Assembly: GCF_958450345.1 (NCBI RefSeq)
Contig: NC_088780.1
Location: forward strand, 169,738,726-169,802,725
DNA from: Calliphora vicina
Lineage: Eukaryota > Arthropoda > Insecta > Diptera > Calliphoridae
Reading direction: 5' to 3'
Length of the DNA stretch: 64,000 nucleotides
The position numbers and the translations under genes are program-made. The notes beneath the pieces are model-generated. The model saw only the letters and a program-made list of their open reading frames with translations. It made no database searches and was not told where the DNA came from. Shown here one piece after another: positions 35,507 through 44,902 of the stretch (its first letter is position 1; each line of letters starts with the position of its first letter).

Positions 35507-35690
35507 GGTTATACCTCTTACAATTAAATAATATCTCAAACTCCGAGAATAGCGGTTATACCCACTCTCGTAGTTTGCCTTTTTTCTGGTGAGATTTACT
35601 AAAGGTTTTATTAGTCGGAGAAGGGGTTATACCTCTGCCACCTAATAAAACTGTGGTAATTGAGTATTGGTGGGATTCTGTGGTTATACC
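35507..35690 (+). repeat. Four spaced copies of GGTTATACC in the LTR leader
   Basis: GGTTATACC occurs exactly at 35507, 35554, 35625 and 35682 (spacings 47, 71 and 57). Each is a tiny inverted repeat (GGT...ACC). The same set is in the 3' LTR, shifted by 4378. Function unknown; a protein-binding or RNA element is possible. Confidence 0.85.
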
Positions 35691-35795
35691 CGTGCTCAGC
35701 TTACTCAATCATCTTCCCACTCCGGTACTCCCTCTTGTTGACGCCCGTGGTGGTGCCGCGGTCAACGGAGAGAATCCCTGCGGCCTAAGACGTAG

Positions 35796-35980
35796 AGAGT
35801 ATATACGGGAAGCCCTTCCCCGTCATCGCCGTACCTCCGTGAGAGTGTACTACGGGAAGCCTTTCCCCGTCATCGCCTTACCTCCGTGAAAGAGTACTAC
35901 GGGAAGCCTTTCCCCGTCATCTCCGTACCTCCGTGAAAGAGTACTACGGGAAGCCTTTCCCCGTCATCGCCGTGCCCCCC
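35796..35980 (+). repeat. 47 bp minisatellite, ~4 copies, stem-loop forming
   Basis: The word TACGGGAAGCC recurs at 35804, 35851, 35898 and 35945, exactly 47 bp apart. Each unit contains ACGGGAAGCCTTTCCCCGT, able to pair ACGGGAA with TTTCCCCGT around GCC. The unit length is not a multiple of three, and the 78-codon frame running through this region is not a credible gene. Repeated in the 3' LTR. Confidence 0.9.
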
Positions 35981-36184
35981 CTCTTCGTAACAGTGTACTA
36001 CGTCTGTCGGTGGCCAACGTCATAATAAAGTGTTGTGTTAGTGTATAAAATAAAGTACGATTTATAACGTTATAAGAAAAAGAAACTGGCTTTTTAATCC
36101 CCTGGCTTAAAATAAATTTTTGTAACGAACCCTGGGAGCCGCGAGCTCTACCCCAGCGTAAGGTGGAAAAACCTGTCGTTACAA

Positions 36185-36202
36185 TGGCGCCCGAGCAGGG
36201 AC
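36185..36202 (+). promoter_or_regulatory. Primer binding site, lysine-tRNA-like
   Basis: TGGCGCCCGAGCAGGGAC begins one base after the 5' LTR. TGG pairs with the CCA tail of a tRNA, and the rest matches, with about one difference, the known complement of the 3' end of tRNA-Lys(UUU). This is where minus-strand cDNA synthesis would be primed. The following 200 bp to gag is an A-rich leader with no open frame. Confidence 0.85.
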
Positions 36203-36402
36203 ATTAAATAAAAGTGTCTAAAAAAAAAAAAAACATTAATAATAAAAATTTGTAAATTAAACTGTACGAACTGTGAAATAAACTGTGTGTGTGGATTATT
36301 TAATCCGAAAAAATTTATGTTGAACCTAAAAAAAAAAAAAAAAAAACAGAATAAAAGTGTGAAAAATCGACGGAACAGCTTACATTCTTTAAGTCACCGG
36401 TG

Positions 36403-37074
36403 ATGGAAGAGAAAACTGAGTGCAGAATGGAAGTAATAGAAAAGATAAGGAAGTGGGGCATACATTTCGATGGAAATCGTGATCCATTAGAATTCATTGA
36501 ACGTGTAGAAGAGCTTTCATGTATGTACGATGTAACCTTGGACACGTTGCCAAAATTAATGCCTGAATTCTTACGAGATCGTGCCCTTATCTGGTTTCGA
36601 ATTAATAACAAATCTTGGGTTAGTTGGAACGATTTTAAACTCGATTTGAGCCAATTCTTTCTCCCACCAAGATATTACGAGAAACTAGAAGATGAGATTC
36701 AAAATCGCACACAACGACGTAACGAAAAATTTAAGGACTATCTTCTGTCCCTACAAAATCTTATGAGGCACTCTAAGCTGTCGGAAGCGCAGAAATTGGA
36801 GAGGATATTTAGAAATTGCTATCCAGATTACCAATGGTATATTAAAAGGAAAGATTTTTCATCCCTACCAGAACTCACAACGCTAGCCGAAGATTTGGAG
36901 AGCATTAAATGCAGGCCTCAACAAAACAACGACGATTCTAGCCGGTTAAATGCAGCTGCTTCCAGAAGACAACGTCCTAGATGCCAAGCTTGCGAAGTTA
37001 ATGATCATGACATTGGAAGATGTCCCAACAATGGTAGTAATTCGGAAAACCATTTCGGAGGGCGACGGAACTGA
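36403..37074 (+). CDS. gag: Gag polyprotein with CCHC zinc knuckle
   Basis: A 223-residue structural protein that would assemble the cytoplasmic particle and bind the element RNA. I chose the ATG at 36403; the GTG before it is not needed. Residues about 15-150 have the retrotransposon-Gag look: IRKWGIHFDGNRDPLEFIER, then FLRDRALIWFR with the conserved Trp-Phe, a FKLDLSQFF helix and a NEKFKDYLLSLQNLM segment. A nucleocapsid knuckle near the C-terminus reads CQACEVNDHDIGRC, an exact C-x2-C-x4-H-x4-C. The protein is short for Gag of this lineage, which usually carries a longer N-terminal part, so it too may be trimmed. It ends at 37074, overlapping the pol frame by about 30 nt. No internal stop is present. 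Confidence 0.9.
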   Translation: MEEKTECRMEVIEKIRKWGIHFDGNRDPLEFIERVEELSCMYDVTLDTLPKLMPEFLRDRALIWFRINNKSWVSWNDFKLDLSQFFLPPRYYEKLEDEIQNRTQRRNEKFKDYLLSLQNLMRHSKLSEAQKLERIFRNCYPDYQWYIKRKDFSSLPELTTLAEDLESIKCRPQQNNDDSSRLNAAASRRQRPRCQACEVNDHDIGRCPNNGSNSENHFGGRRN

Positions 37075-38903
37075 GGCGCAACGTCCCTCCAAACCACCAC
37101 ACCTCAGTAAAACAAACAGCATTACGATGCGAAGAGAACCGCATAACAGCGACAATCCTGATACAAAACAAATTGATAACATCTACAATAGATACCGGTG
37201 CAACCAGAAACTTTATAAGAGCCGACTTTTTAAGCCAATTTGAAGGTGACCTCAAGAAGGTAAACGAAGAGCTGGAAGTAATATTGGCAGACGGATCACG
37301 AAAGCAAATTTCTGAAAGCGTACAAATTAGTGTCACCTTTGGGAATACAACAAAAATGTGCATTTTTTATATAATGCCAGACTTTTTTGAAGAAATGATA
37401 TTAGGCTTAGAGTTTCTACGAACCTTTAACGCTACGATAAATTGTGCTGGATTAACCTTAAACTGTGAGTTTAAAAATACCTCAACGAAACCCTCTGATA
37501 GGGGAAAACAACCGCTCATTGCCCATTCCGAAAATGGAGGCCATCGTACTATTCTAGAACATAGTCCTGATCCGGACAAGGTAGCTGCGATAAAGGAAAT
37601 GAAACCTCCGCGAAGTATAAAAGAAATCCGAAGATTTGTGCCAGACTTCGCCAAGATTTCCCACCCTCTCACACAACTATTAAAAAAGGGAACACAAAAT
37701 GCCGATGCCCTATCTCGTCAACCGTGTGATACCCTGAATATTATAAACACTAACTCAATCTCGAATACGTGCCGTTGGCTCGAAAAACGAATGAAAGAAG
37801 TGACGGAATCACCAAAAAAATACTCTGATTATAGTATTATTAATGGTCAACTGTATCGTCACTTTCCACGTAATATCAATGATGATGACTGTAACCCATG
37901 GAAACTTTGTGTCGCGAGTCCTCTAAGAAACCGTGTACTACAAGAAAACCATGACATACCGGCGGAAGGTCATCTTGGTATACGCAAAACAAGCAATAGA
38001 ATTGCTACTCGTTATTACTGGCCAGGAATGTTTAGAGACATTAGGCGATATGTCCGTAAGTGTGAATCGTGTCAACGTCATAAGGTTAGCCAACAACGCC
38101 CTGCCGGCGGAATGCTGACCCGAATTCACGAGGAACCCTGGGCGACAATATGCGCTGATTTTGTCGGCCCTTTACCCCGTTCAAAGCATGGCTGTACGAT
38201 GCTTCTCGTGTTCATAGACAGGTTTTCCAAATGGTGTGAGCTTGTACCGCTTCGTAAGGCTACATCCGAAAGCCTCGTGAAGGCATTTAGAGAACGTATC
38301 GTTGCCAGATATGGGGTGCCGAAGGCCATTTTTACCGACAACGGTACGCAGTTCAAATCACATATTTTCCGTAAATGTTTAGCTGAATATGGTGTGACAC
38401 AGCAATGTACTGCCACTTACACACCTCAGAAAACCCCTACGGAATGTGCAAATCGAACCATTAAGAAAATGCTCGCGCAATTTGCTGACAATCGACACAA
38501 CAAATGGGATGATTTCCTACCTGAAATAATGTTGGCGATGAACACCAGCATATCGGAGGCTACGGGTTATTCTCCAGCATTCCTTACACAAGGACGAGAA
38601 CCCCAATTACCAAAAGCTCTCCACGATGAAGTTACGGTAGGAACCGGTGCTCACAACCCACACCCCGATGTACGTGCCAAGGGGATGAAAGAAATCTTCG
38701 AAATAGTGAGGCGAAACCTCATGTCCGCGTCCCTAGATCAGCAGCGGCATTATAACCTACGACGTCGGTCTTGGAGACCCAAGATTGGGGATCACGTGTT
38801 GGTGCGACAACATCCCTTTTCTAAAGCTTGTGAAAATTTCGCAGCCAAGTTACCCCGAAGTTTGGAGGTCCATACCTCATTAAAGGATTTGTATCCCCCG
38901 TAA
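37041..38903 (+). pseudogene. pol: Pol remnant: protease and integrase, RT/RNase H removed in frame
   Basis: The frame opens after a TAA at 37038-37040 and lies in -1 relative to gag, so a ribosomal frameshift in the 37041-37071 overlap would make Gag-Pol. Domains: aspartic protease with active site IDTGATRNFIR (Asp codon 37191) and ILGLEFL flap-end motif; then only the last RT part (PDPDKVAAIKEMKPPRSIKE, about 37571); then a shortened RRF-VPDFAKISHPLTQLLKK segment; then directly NADALSR, the end of RNase H (37700). The YxDD catalytic palm is absent. Integrase follows: H2C2 finger (HDIPAEGH...CESC, about 37950-38075) and Asp (38157), Asp (38337, TDNGTQF), Glu (38442, TECANRT). About 20 codons before the end, near 38850, a one-base loss shifts the frame out of the conserved GPY/F-type tail. 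Cut-site joining by this integrase cannot be excluded, but reverse transcription must come from another copy. Confidence 0.9.
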
Positions 38904-38980
38904 TAGTAGAGTTAGACAATTGTAAAGATAAAGAACACCGTAGGACACACGTTAGCGAATTAAAACCATATACAATTTGA
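38854..38980 (+). pseudogene. Displaced C-terminal end of integrase (GPY/F region)
   Basis: In the frame next to the pol frame, sequence after the shift near 38850 is open to a TGA at 38978-38980. It has the Phe-Gly-Gly-Pro-Tyr core and a THVSELKPY-type ending expected of Ty3/gypsy integrase tails. This shows that the stop at 38901-38903 is secondary. Confidence 0.75.
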
Positions 38981-39087
38981 ACTTATATGTTATTTACTTA
39001 ATGTTAAACTAATTAATAGTATTTTTCTTTTATCTATTTGATTCAAATCTAGCCCTACTATTGAAATAAAAAGAAAAAAATAAAGCC

Positions 39088-39546
39088 ATGACGGACAAGT
39101 TGGAAGAAACCACCAAGAGTAAGCCATTTGGGAAAATCAACAACTCCCTGTTAAGCATCCTCATCGTCAAAGTCGTCATTCTTATCATCGTCAAAGTCGT
39201 CATCCTAATCATCGTCAAAGTCGTCATCCTCATCATTATCACCATCAACTTCCTTGACACCGAATAGAGCCTCACTAACTCCATCAAGATTAACTGTAAC
39301 GTCACCAATCCAACGTCTCCAACTCCAACATCGCCGATTTCAACAAGGCCATCATCGTCGGGTCCATCAATCGATGCGCCAAAATTCACGTCACCCGCTA
39401 CCCTGCCATCAATACTAGTCAGTTATAGTAATCCAATTCCGGCAGAAGAAGTCCGTTGTCAAGCAAGGGTAACGAATTCTATTAAATGGAGTGACCAGTG
39501 CTATTTGAAACTATCGAATGCGGTGACATATGCCGACATCTTATAA
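39088..39546 (+). pseudogene. Third frame in env position: hydrophobic repeat plus Ser/Thr/Pro tail, one TAG
   Basis: From ATG 39088 a 59-residue peptide begins with a charged head (MTDKLEETTKSKPFGKINN) and continues into about 30 hydrophobic residues made of three tandem VKVVILII-like units, encoded by 24 bp DNA repeats rich in GTCGTCATC. TAG at 39265-39267 ends it, but the same frame stays open for 92 more codons to TAA at 39544. That part has NVTN, a Ser/Thr/Pro-rich stretch (TSPTPTSPISTRPSSSGPS) and a Cys/Trp-containing end (VRCQARV, KWSDQCYLKL). A membrane-anchored protein with a mucin-like outer stalk would look like this. Its place between pol and the polypurine tract is where env lies in env-bearing gypsy elements. 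I do not recognise the family, and the low-complexity repeat also opens a chance frame on the other strand (39030-39389). Confidence 0.55.
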
Positions 39547-39568
39547 TTTGTCTCTGTTTTGTTTATAT

Positions 39569-39582
39569 GAGAAGAGAGGCGA
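39569..39582 (+). promoter_or_regulatory. Polypurine tract
   Basis: GAGAAGAGAGGCGA directly abuts the 3' LTR, the expected place and composition for plus-strand priming. Confidence 0.85.
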
Positions 39583-40561
39583 TGTGACGAGCAAAAGTCG
39601 TAGGCATTTGTTTTTGCCTCACATTAGTTTTTATTTGTTATTATTCAAATTTGTCTAAACGTTAATTGTATTTAGTTTAAGTAACGCCACCTAGTAGTAA
39701 GTAGGGAAAACAAAACAAATATCAGTACACTTAATTTGCAACCATGGGACAGTAACACCGCTATGTATTAACTATTGTGTATGTATGCATGGTTGATCTG
39801 CCCTATAAAAAGAGAGTATTTGTGAATATTCAGGCGGTCAGCCAGCAGCCGGCGAAGAGGTAAGATCTTATTTAGCTGTTTAGGGGTTATACCTCTTACA
39901 ATTAAATAATATCTCAAACTCCGAGAATAGCGGTTATACCCACTCTCGTAGTTTGCCTTTTTTCTGGTGAGATTTACTAAAGGTTTTATTAGTCGGAGAA
40001 GGGGTTATACCTCTGCCACCTAATAAAACTGTGGTAATTGAGTATTGGTGGGATTCTGTGGTTATACCCGTGCTCAGCTTACTCAATCATCTTCCCACTC
40101 CGGTACTCCCTCTTGTTGACGCCCGTGGTGGTGCCGCGGTCAACGGAGAGAATCCCTGCGGCCTAAGACGTAGAGAGTATATACGGGAAGCCCTTCCCCG
40201 TCATCGCCGTACCTCCGTGAGAGTGTACTACGGGAAGCCTTTCCCCGTCATCGCCTTACCTCCGTGAAAGAGTACTACGGGAAGCCTTTCCCCGTCATCT
40301 CCGTACCTCCGTGAAAGAGTACTACGGGAAGCCTTTCCCCGTCATCGCCGTGCCCCCCCTCTTCGTAACAGTGTACTACGTCTGTCGGTGGCTAACGTCA
40401 TAATAAAGTGTTGTGTTAGTGTATAAAATAAAGTACGATTTATAACGTTATAAGAAAAAGAAACTGGCTTTTTAATCCCCTGGCTTAAAATAAATTTTTG
40501 TAACGAACCCTGGGAGCCGCGAGCTCTACCCCAGCGTAAGGTGGAAAAACCTGTCGTTACA
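39583..40561 (+). repeat. 3' LTR
   Basis: Starts TGTGACGAGC and ends GTCGTTACA. It has the same length as the 5' LTR, and by eye is identical except at 40393 (T) versus 36015 (C). Its AATAAA words at about 40402 and 40427 would give polyadenylation. Confidence 0.95.
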
Positions 40562-40565
40562 GTTG

Positions 40566-40934
40566 TATCAATTTTAATCAAGGCATATCGCCGGATCGAA
40601 ATTGTATTGATTGTTTTTTTTTCTATGTGGTTTTTTTCTTTCAATAGGAGCCCAGCAGTTTAAAAAGTGACAATTGGAAATCTTACAATAGCTATATTAC
40701 TGCTTGTATATTCAGTAATATAAAAGAGTCAGATATTCGTCCTGTGTAATCATCCAATCGAAAATTTGTTCCCCATTTTGGTCCCACCACAGCAGTTTAA
40801 GTGACTAACAGATGTATGAGCCAAATTTGATAGAGATATGTCACCATCCGGCTCCAAAAGTATGTCACCGAGCACCATCACATCGATTTGATCGATTTTA
40901 TAGTTAAACAGCAGTGACTTTCATCATCTGAAGG
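40566..40934. other. Unique-looking spacer
   Basis: No gene is supported between the LTR element and the next MITE. Confidence 0.5.
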
Positions 40935-41184
40935 TACACAGAGAAAACAGATTCGTGATAGCAACCGAATTTGTTGCCAATCGAATGATTCGGTTGCACA
41001 CATCGAATTTTTCAGTTCTATCAACAGAAAGTCAGTTGATAAAAAAAAAATTGGTTTAAGAAACCAAACTTTTGTTACACTTTCCAAAATTTTGTAGCCA
41101 CAGCTGTAAAATTCGATCACTAAGGTAGAATCATTTGATTGGCAACAAATTCGGTTGCTATCACGAATCTGTTTTCTCTGTGTA
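40935..41184. mobile_element. MITE family 3, ~250 bp
   Basis: TA then CACAGAGAAAACAGATTCGT, GATAGCAACCGAATTTGTTG at the left. The right end is the inverse, CAACAAATTCGGTTGCTATC, ACGAATCTGTTTTCTCTGTG, then TA. Arms about 55 bp, almost perfect. The interior has no coding content; the 80-codon minus frame across it is a by-product. The tips resemble those of families 1 and 2. Confidence 0.85.
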
Positions 41185-43617
41185 TACCTTCCAATAAAAT
41201 ATCTTCTACATCACGTTTGATTGACAATATTTTCAAATTAATATATTAAACTAATCAGAGCACCCTGACGTCAAAGATTTGCAAAACCCATAAACAATGA
41301 CTTCACAAAATTTAATTGTTTATCAAAGTGACAATAGATGCCTCTAAAAAATGTTTTAATTACTCTAGAAAAGGTGGTTAGAAAAGTGACCACTATTTTT
41401 TATTTTTTTTTTCTCAATTGCTGGAGTATTAGTGCTATTGAATTTATGTCAATAACATTGCAAGTGGGTTAAAAATGCACTAGTACTAGTTATTAGTATC
41501 AACTAATTCGATGTGGCAGAACTAGTTCATTAAACTGCACGGATGTTTTCAGAAATCTTTGTTCTGTGTTCTCTCTCTGATTTAGGGTAAACTGCAAATG
41601 TGCTTTAAAAGCCAGAGAGCTTGTAAATTAACATTTGATGACATTAATTGATACGACCCCATATTTCCTTTAAAATACACACCTAACACCCAGAATATCA
41701 TAAATATTCCATTAAAGGTAAGTAAGTGTTCTAAGAACAGCTGTCGAAGTGAAATACTGGTGGAATATAACAGTAAAAAGGAAATACGGATTTCCTGCAT
41801 TTGTATCTGAAGAGGATTTTCATGTCGAAAGGGTTTTAATTTATTGTAGTCCTTCTTATTATTCTTAAAGTAGTTATTGTCCTTTTTCTATTATAAGGAA
41901 AAGTTACCTTCTTATTTTAGTTAACCTTTTGCTTCATTGGCAAAAGATGGATTTACATAAATTGTCTTTCTTCAAGAGTGTGTTTGGTGTTCTTGTGTTG
42001 TGTGATTCTGTCCTGCAGAGCTCATGGTAAAAGTGTTAATCTTTGCCACATTGTTATCTTTATTTTTTTGTTGTAAATATTGACTCACGAGTATAGGGAT
42101 ACAAGTTAATCCAAGTGTGTATCTGCTGAGTATCATAGTTTTCTTCGAATATTTGTGGGTTTGTAACTCATGCATAAGCTCCTTTGAAATATTGCTAAAT
42201 TTCTCTTTTTGTGTTTTCTATATTTAATTTTGTTTTCTATTTTCATACGGATGTTCAAATAATGGTTGAAATGCAGTAAAACCCTAAAATATATTTCTTT
42301 CTTACCACTTCCAATCGAAATTCTTGAAAGACAATTTGAAATTGAAACCATTCCACAGAACAAAACCACATGCGTATGCCAGTTAGCAGGAGCTTTGTAT
42401 TCGCGAAGTTGAAATCATTAAAACGTAATGGTTTTATGTTCATGCCTCATAATTTAGCATATTTTATCGATGGTGAATTGAGCTGATACTGTGACTGGTG
42501 TCATCTTCTTTCATATTAACTAAGAGTATTTCCTTGGTGTCTTTCTTAAGCTAACGAGTATTCTTGGTCTTGAAGTTTCGTTAAATGCCCCTTGTGGTTA
42601 GTTGTGTTAAGTGTGTTGGATGTTTCTTTTTCCATTGGGGTAAAAACGAATTGTTGGATGGCACCCAATGAACAATTGTATTACTGTGTTTCTTGAAATT
42701 TTGTTTAAAAAAGTTTGTCAGTTAATAAAATAATTTAAAATTTGATTTCTTTAGTTGTTTGTTGCTGCTAGTTTTGGTTGCTGGGTTATAGAACATATTT
42801 GCTGAGTGGGTGGTTAATTGAGTGAGTGCGTGTCAGTATGTATGGTTACTTTTGCCAACTGAAGCATTTTCATAGTTAGTAAGTAATTGCTCTGAGGTAG
42901 TTATTGTAGTATTTATATGGAAACATATTTTCATTTAATTATAAAATTTTCCAATTACTTGTAAGCGTGTTGAATATTTTATAAAGTTTATCTGAAACCA
43001 AACACCTTTCCAACTCTTGCACATGTTCACAACTCAAGCTTAAGCATGAGTTGCTTAATTTAGTTTCGAAAATGAGATTCCGTATTAAGATTATTTTATA
43101 ATTCTATTATCCACATTTTACGACCTATTTTAATCTGATATCATAATTAATGGAAAATCGAATAATTAAACATAAGTTTCTACAATGTTCTCATCTCAAT
43201 TTATTGATAATTTTAAGTTCAAAATAATGGCCATAATAATAAAAATTTACTGTTTGAAAAAATTAATGATTATCAGCTAAAATATTGATTTTATAAACCA
43301 AATATGGTGGCTTCAATGTCTAAGCTGTCATTAGGGTGATACAGATTTGCAACTGCTTTTTTTCAAGCGGAATTGATAAAATTGCTTTTTGCTAAACATT
43401 GATTTTGTTAATTTTCAAGTTAAGAGGTTTCTATCGATGTTGACATTCTCTGGCTGTCATGTTGTGTTGGTGGCACCTATCAAATATATTGCCAGCTAAA
43501 TCATGCATTAAAAAGTAATGAGTTAAAATATTTATATAATTACTATCACTATTTGCGGGATTTTTAATTAATTGTGAATTTCGTAAACAAGTACTTTTAT
43601 ATCTAATTATATTTCAG
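41185..43617. other. Spacer with one weak exon-like block
   Basis: No confident gene. At 41586-41717 a block has a pyrimidine-rich acceptor (TTCTCTCTCTGATTTAG) and a GGTAAGTAAG donor, but all three frames contain stops, so it could only be an untranslated exon. Other short frames here have no family features. Confidence 0.45.
41586..41717 (+). other. Possible untranslated exon (weak)
   Basis: Acceptor CTCTCTCTGATTTAG ends at 41585 and donor GGTAAGTAAG follows 41717. Stops occur in every frame within 132 bp. Could be a non-coding 5' exon or chance. Confidence 0.2.
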
Positions 43618-43671
43618 CCTTTACCAAACTGCTTCTAAGGAATGCAGATGGTATGAAGTAGTTATTACAAA
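43618..43671 (+). CDS. Candidate 54 bp internal exon
   Basis: Preceded by CTAATTATATTTCAG (branch-like CTAAT and acceptor) and followed by GTAAGTTA. Of the three frames only one is open over the full exon, giving LYQTASKECRWYEVVIT with one base before and two after, so the exon length is a multiple of three and skipping it would keep frame. I do not recognise the peptide. Its frame cannot join directly to the open frame of the block at 46499, so both cannot be consecutive coding exons of the same message. Confidence 0.3.
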
Positions 43672-44902
43672 GTAAGTTATTCAATAATTGCAAGTCATTA
43701 TCAAGTTTTTGCTGGGTTGTTTATTATTTAGTCACTGATGTCAAATGCACCTCACTTTTAATGTGAATATTTTGCCCTGATCACAAATATTTAATAATGA
43801 AACGTAAATAACACACACAAAAAAGAACAATAGTTATTAAGTAATTAAAAAGTAATTGTTAATGCTTAATTCAAATTTTAAATAATTTTTTTCAACATAT
43901 TGCTTTTGTTATTGCAAATCTATTAAAAAATTAAAAAGTCAAATTAACAAAATGCTTAATAAGATAAATTGTTTAACTAATCATGAAATGTTCGTTAAAT
44001 AATTATGATATTTTGTTTATTGCGCCTTAAATCTGTTAAAAATCCTGGATTTAAGATGTTTCTTCATCAAAAAAAATGGAACAAAATGAATTTGAAATTT
44101 AGTTTTATTTTTATTTAATTATTCTAAATAAAAGCATAAATAAAACTAAATTTCTATTGCATTTTTCTTGTTCAGACATTTTATTTTATTTCTATTTTCA
44201 ATACAAAATCCCTTTAATATTTGAAAACTATATAGTTGCCAGCAAAAACTTGGTAATGACTTATAATTAATGAACAGTTTGCATATCAATGTCTACTTCA
44301 TAACACACGGACCCCAAACCCTAACTGTGACATATTAACATCAAATAAATATCGGTATTATCATGGAGGATGAGTTGAATTCGGCTACCATCGAACAATA
44401 CCCCAGGAAAAAGCCCAGTGTAGCTTCAATTTCCAATTTTTCATGCCGTTTAAAAAAAAAAAAATCGAAATTTTACTAAAACGACTGCGAAGATTAAAAA
44501 CATGTTAAGCCTTTCTTAAAGGTAATTTTATTGCGGAATTTCGTTTTTTTCAATTTATTCAATAAACTAAACGTTTTTGAGTTACGCAAATATATGTATG
44601 TTGTGCAGCCTCCTCCATTTTCGAAATAACGGTATATCTCGAAAATACGAGCTAACCTAAAAAAACTGTTAACACCACTGAATTCAGCGTACCCAAATTA
44701 GTTTAACCCATCGGGTGCCCCTCTTGACAGTGTATCAACAATTTTGTTTGAATAACATAAATATTAATAATATTTACAAAATTAGTTGTTTTGACTTTTC
44801 AATTGTATTGTTACGTTTTTACTTTTTAAAAACAAAAGTTAAAAATTTTAACAACTCTTCATTTATTCAAATTTACACAACAACCGTTTAAATAGTCACT
44901 AT
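43672..44902. other. AT-rich spacer, nothing recognised
   Basis: No supported gene or element. GC-richer words near 44700-44730 are unassigned. Confidence 0.5.

Larger units (their letters stand above)
35205..36183 (+). repeat. 5' LTR
   Basis: Starts TGTGACGAGC and ends CTGTCGTTACA. Contains a TATA box (35426), AATAAA signals (36024, 36049), four GGTTATACC words and a 47 bp minisatellite. By position, U3 runs from 35205 to roughly 35455, and R/U5 make up the rest, an unusually long downstream part. Confidence 0.95.
35205..40561 (+). mobile_element. Ty3/gypsy-type LTR retrotransposon, 5357 bp, RT/RNase H deleted
   Basis: Two 979 bp direct LTRs (35205-36183, 39583-40561) bound the unit. The 4 bp GTTG occurs just outside both (35201-35204, 40562-40565) as target duplication. 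Inside, in order, are a primer binding site, gag, a pol in the -1 frame with protease and integrase but no RT or RNase H core, a third frame in the env position, and a polypurine tract. Integrase after RT/RNase H order, CCHC Gag and a lysine-tRNA-like primer site fit the Ty3/gypsy lineage. Osvaldo-like elements of flies share long LTRs and this Gag style, but I would not insist on that name. The LTRs look identical except for one C/T difference (36015 versus 40393), so the insertion is recent, yet it is plainly not autonomous. Confidence 0.95.

Noticed and set aside
35653..35889. 78-codon frame in each LTR (also 40031-40267)
   Set aside because: It runs through the 47 bp minisatellite in the LTR leader and starts at a non-ATG codon. 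LTRs of this type do not encode proteins, and nothing in the peptide suggests one.
37173..37243. Overlapping frames opposite and beside gag/pol (36946-37182 -, 36998-37363 -, 37367-37672 -, 38126-38416 -)
   Set aside because: They are shadows of the gag and pol frames and lack any conserved feature.
39030..39389. 119-codon minus-strand frame opposite the third ORF
   Set aside because: Its MTTLTMIR repeats mirror the 24 bp repeat. The plus-strand frame has the better composition and position.
41586..41717. Coding exon
   Set aside because: Good splice-like borders but stops in all three frames. Kept only as a possible untranslated exon.
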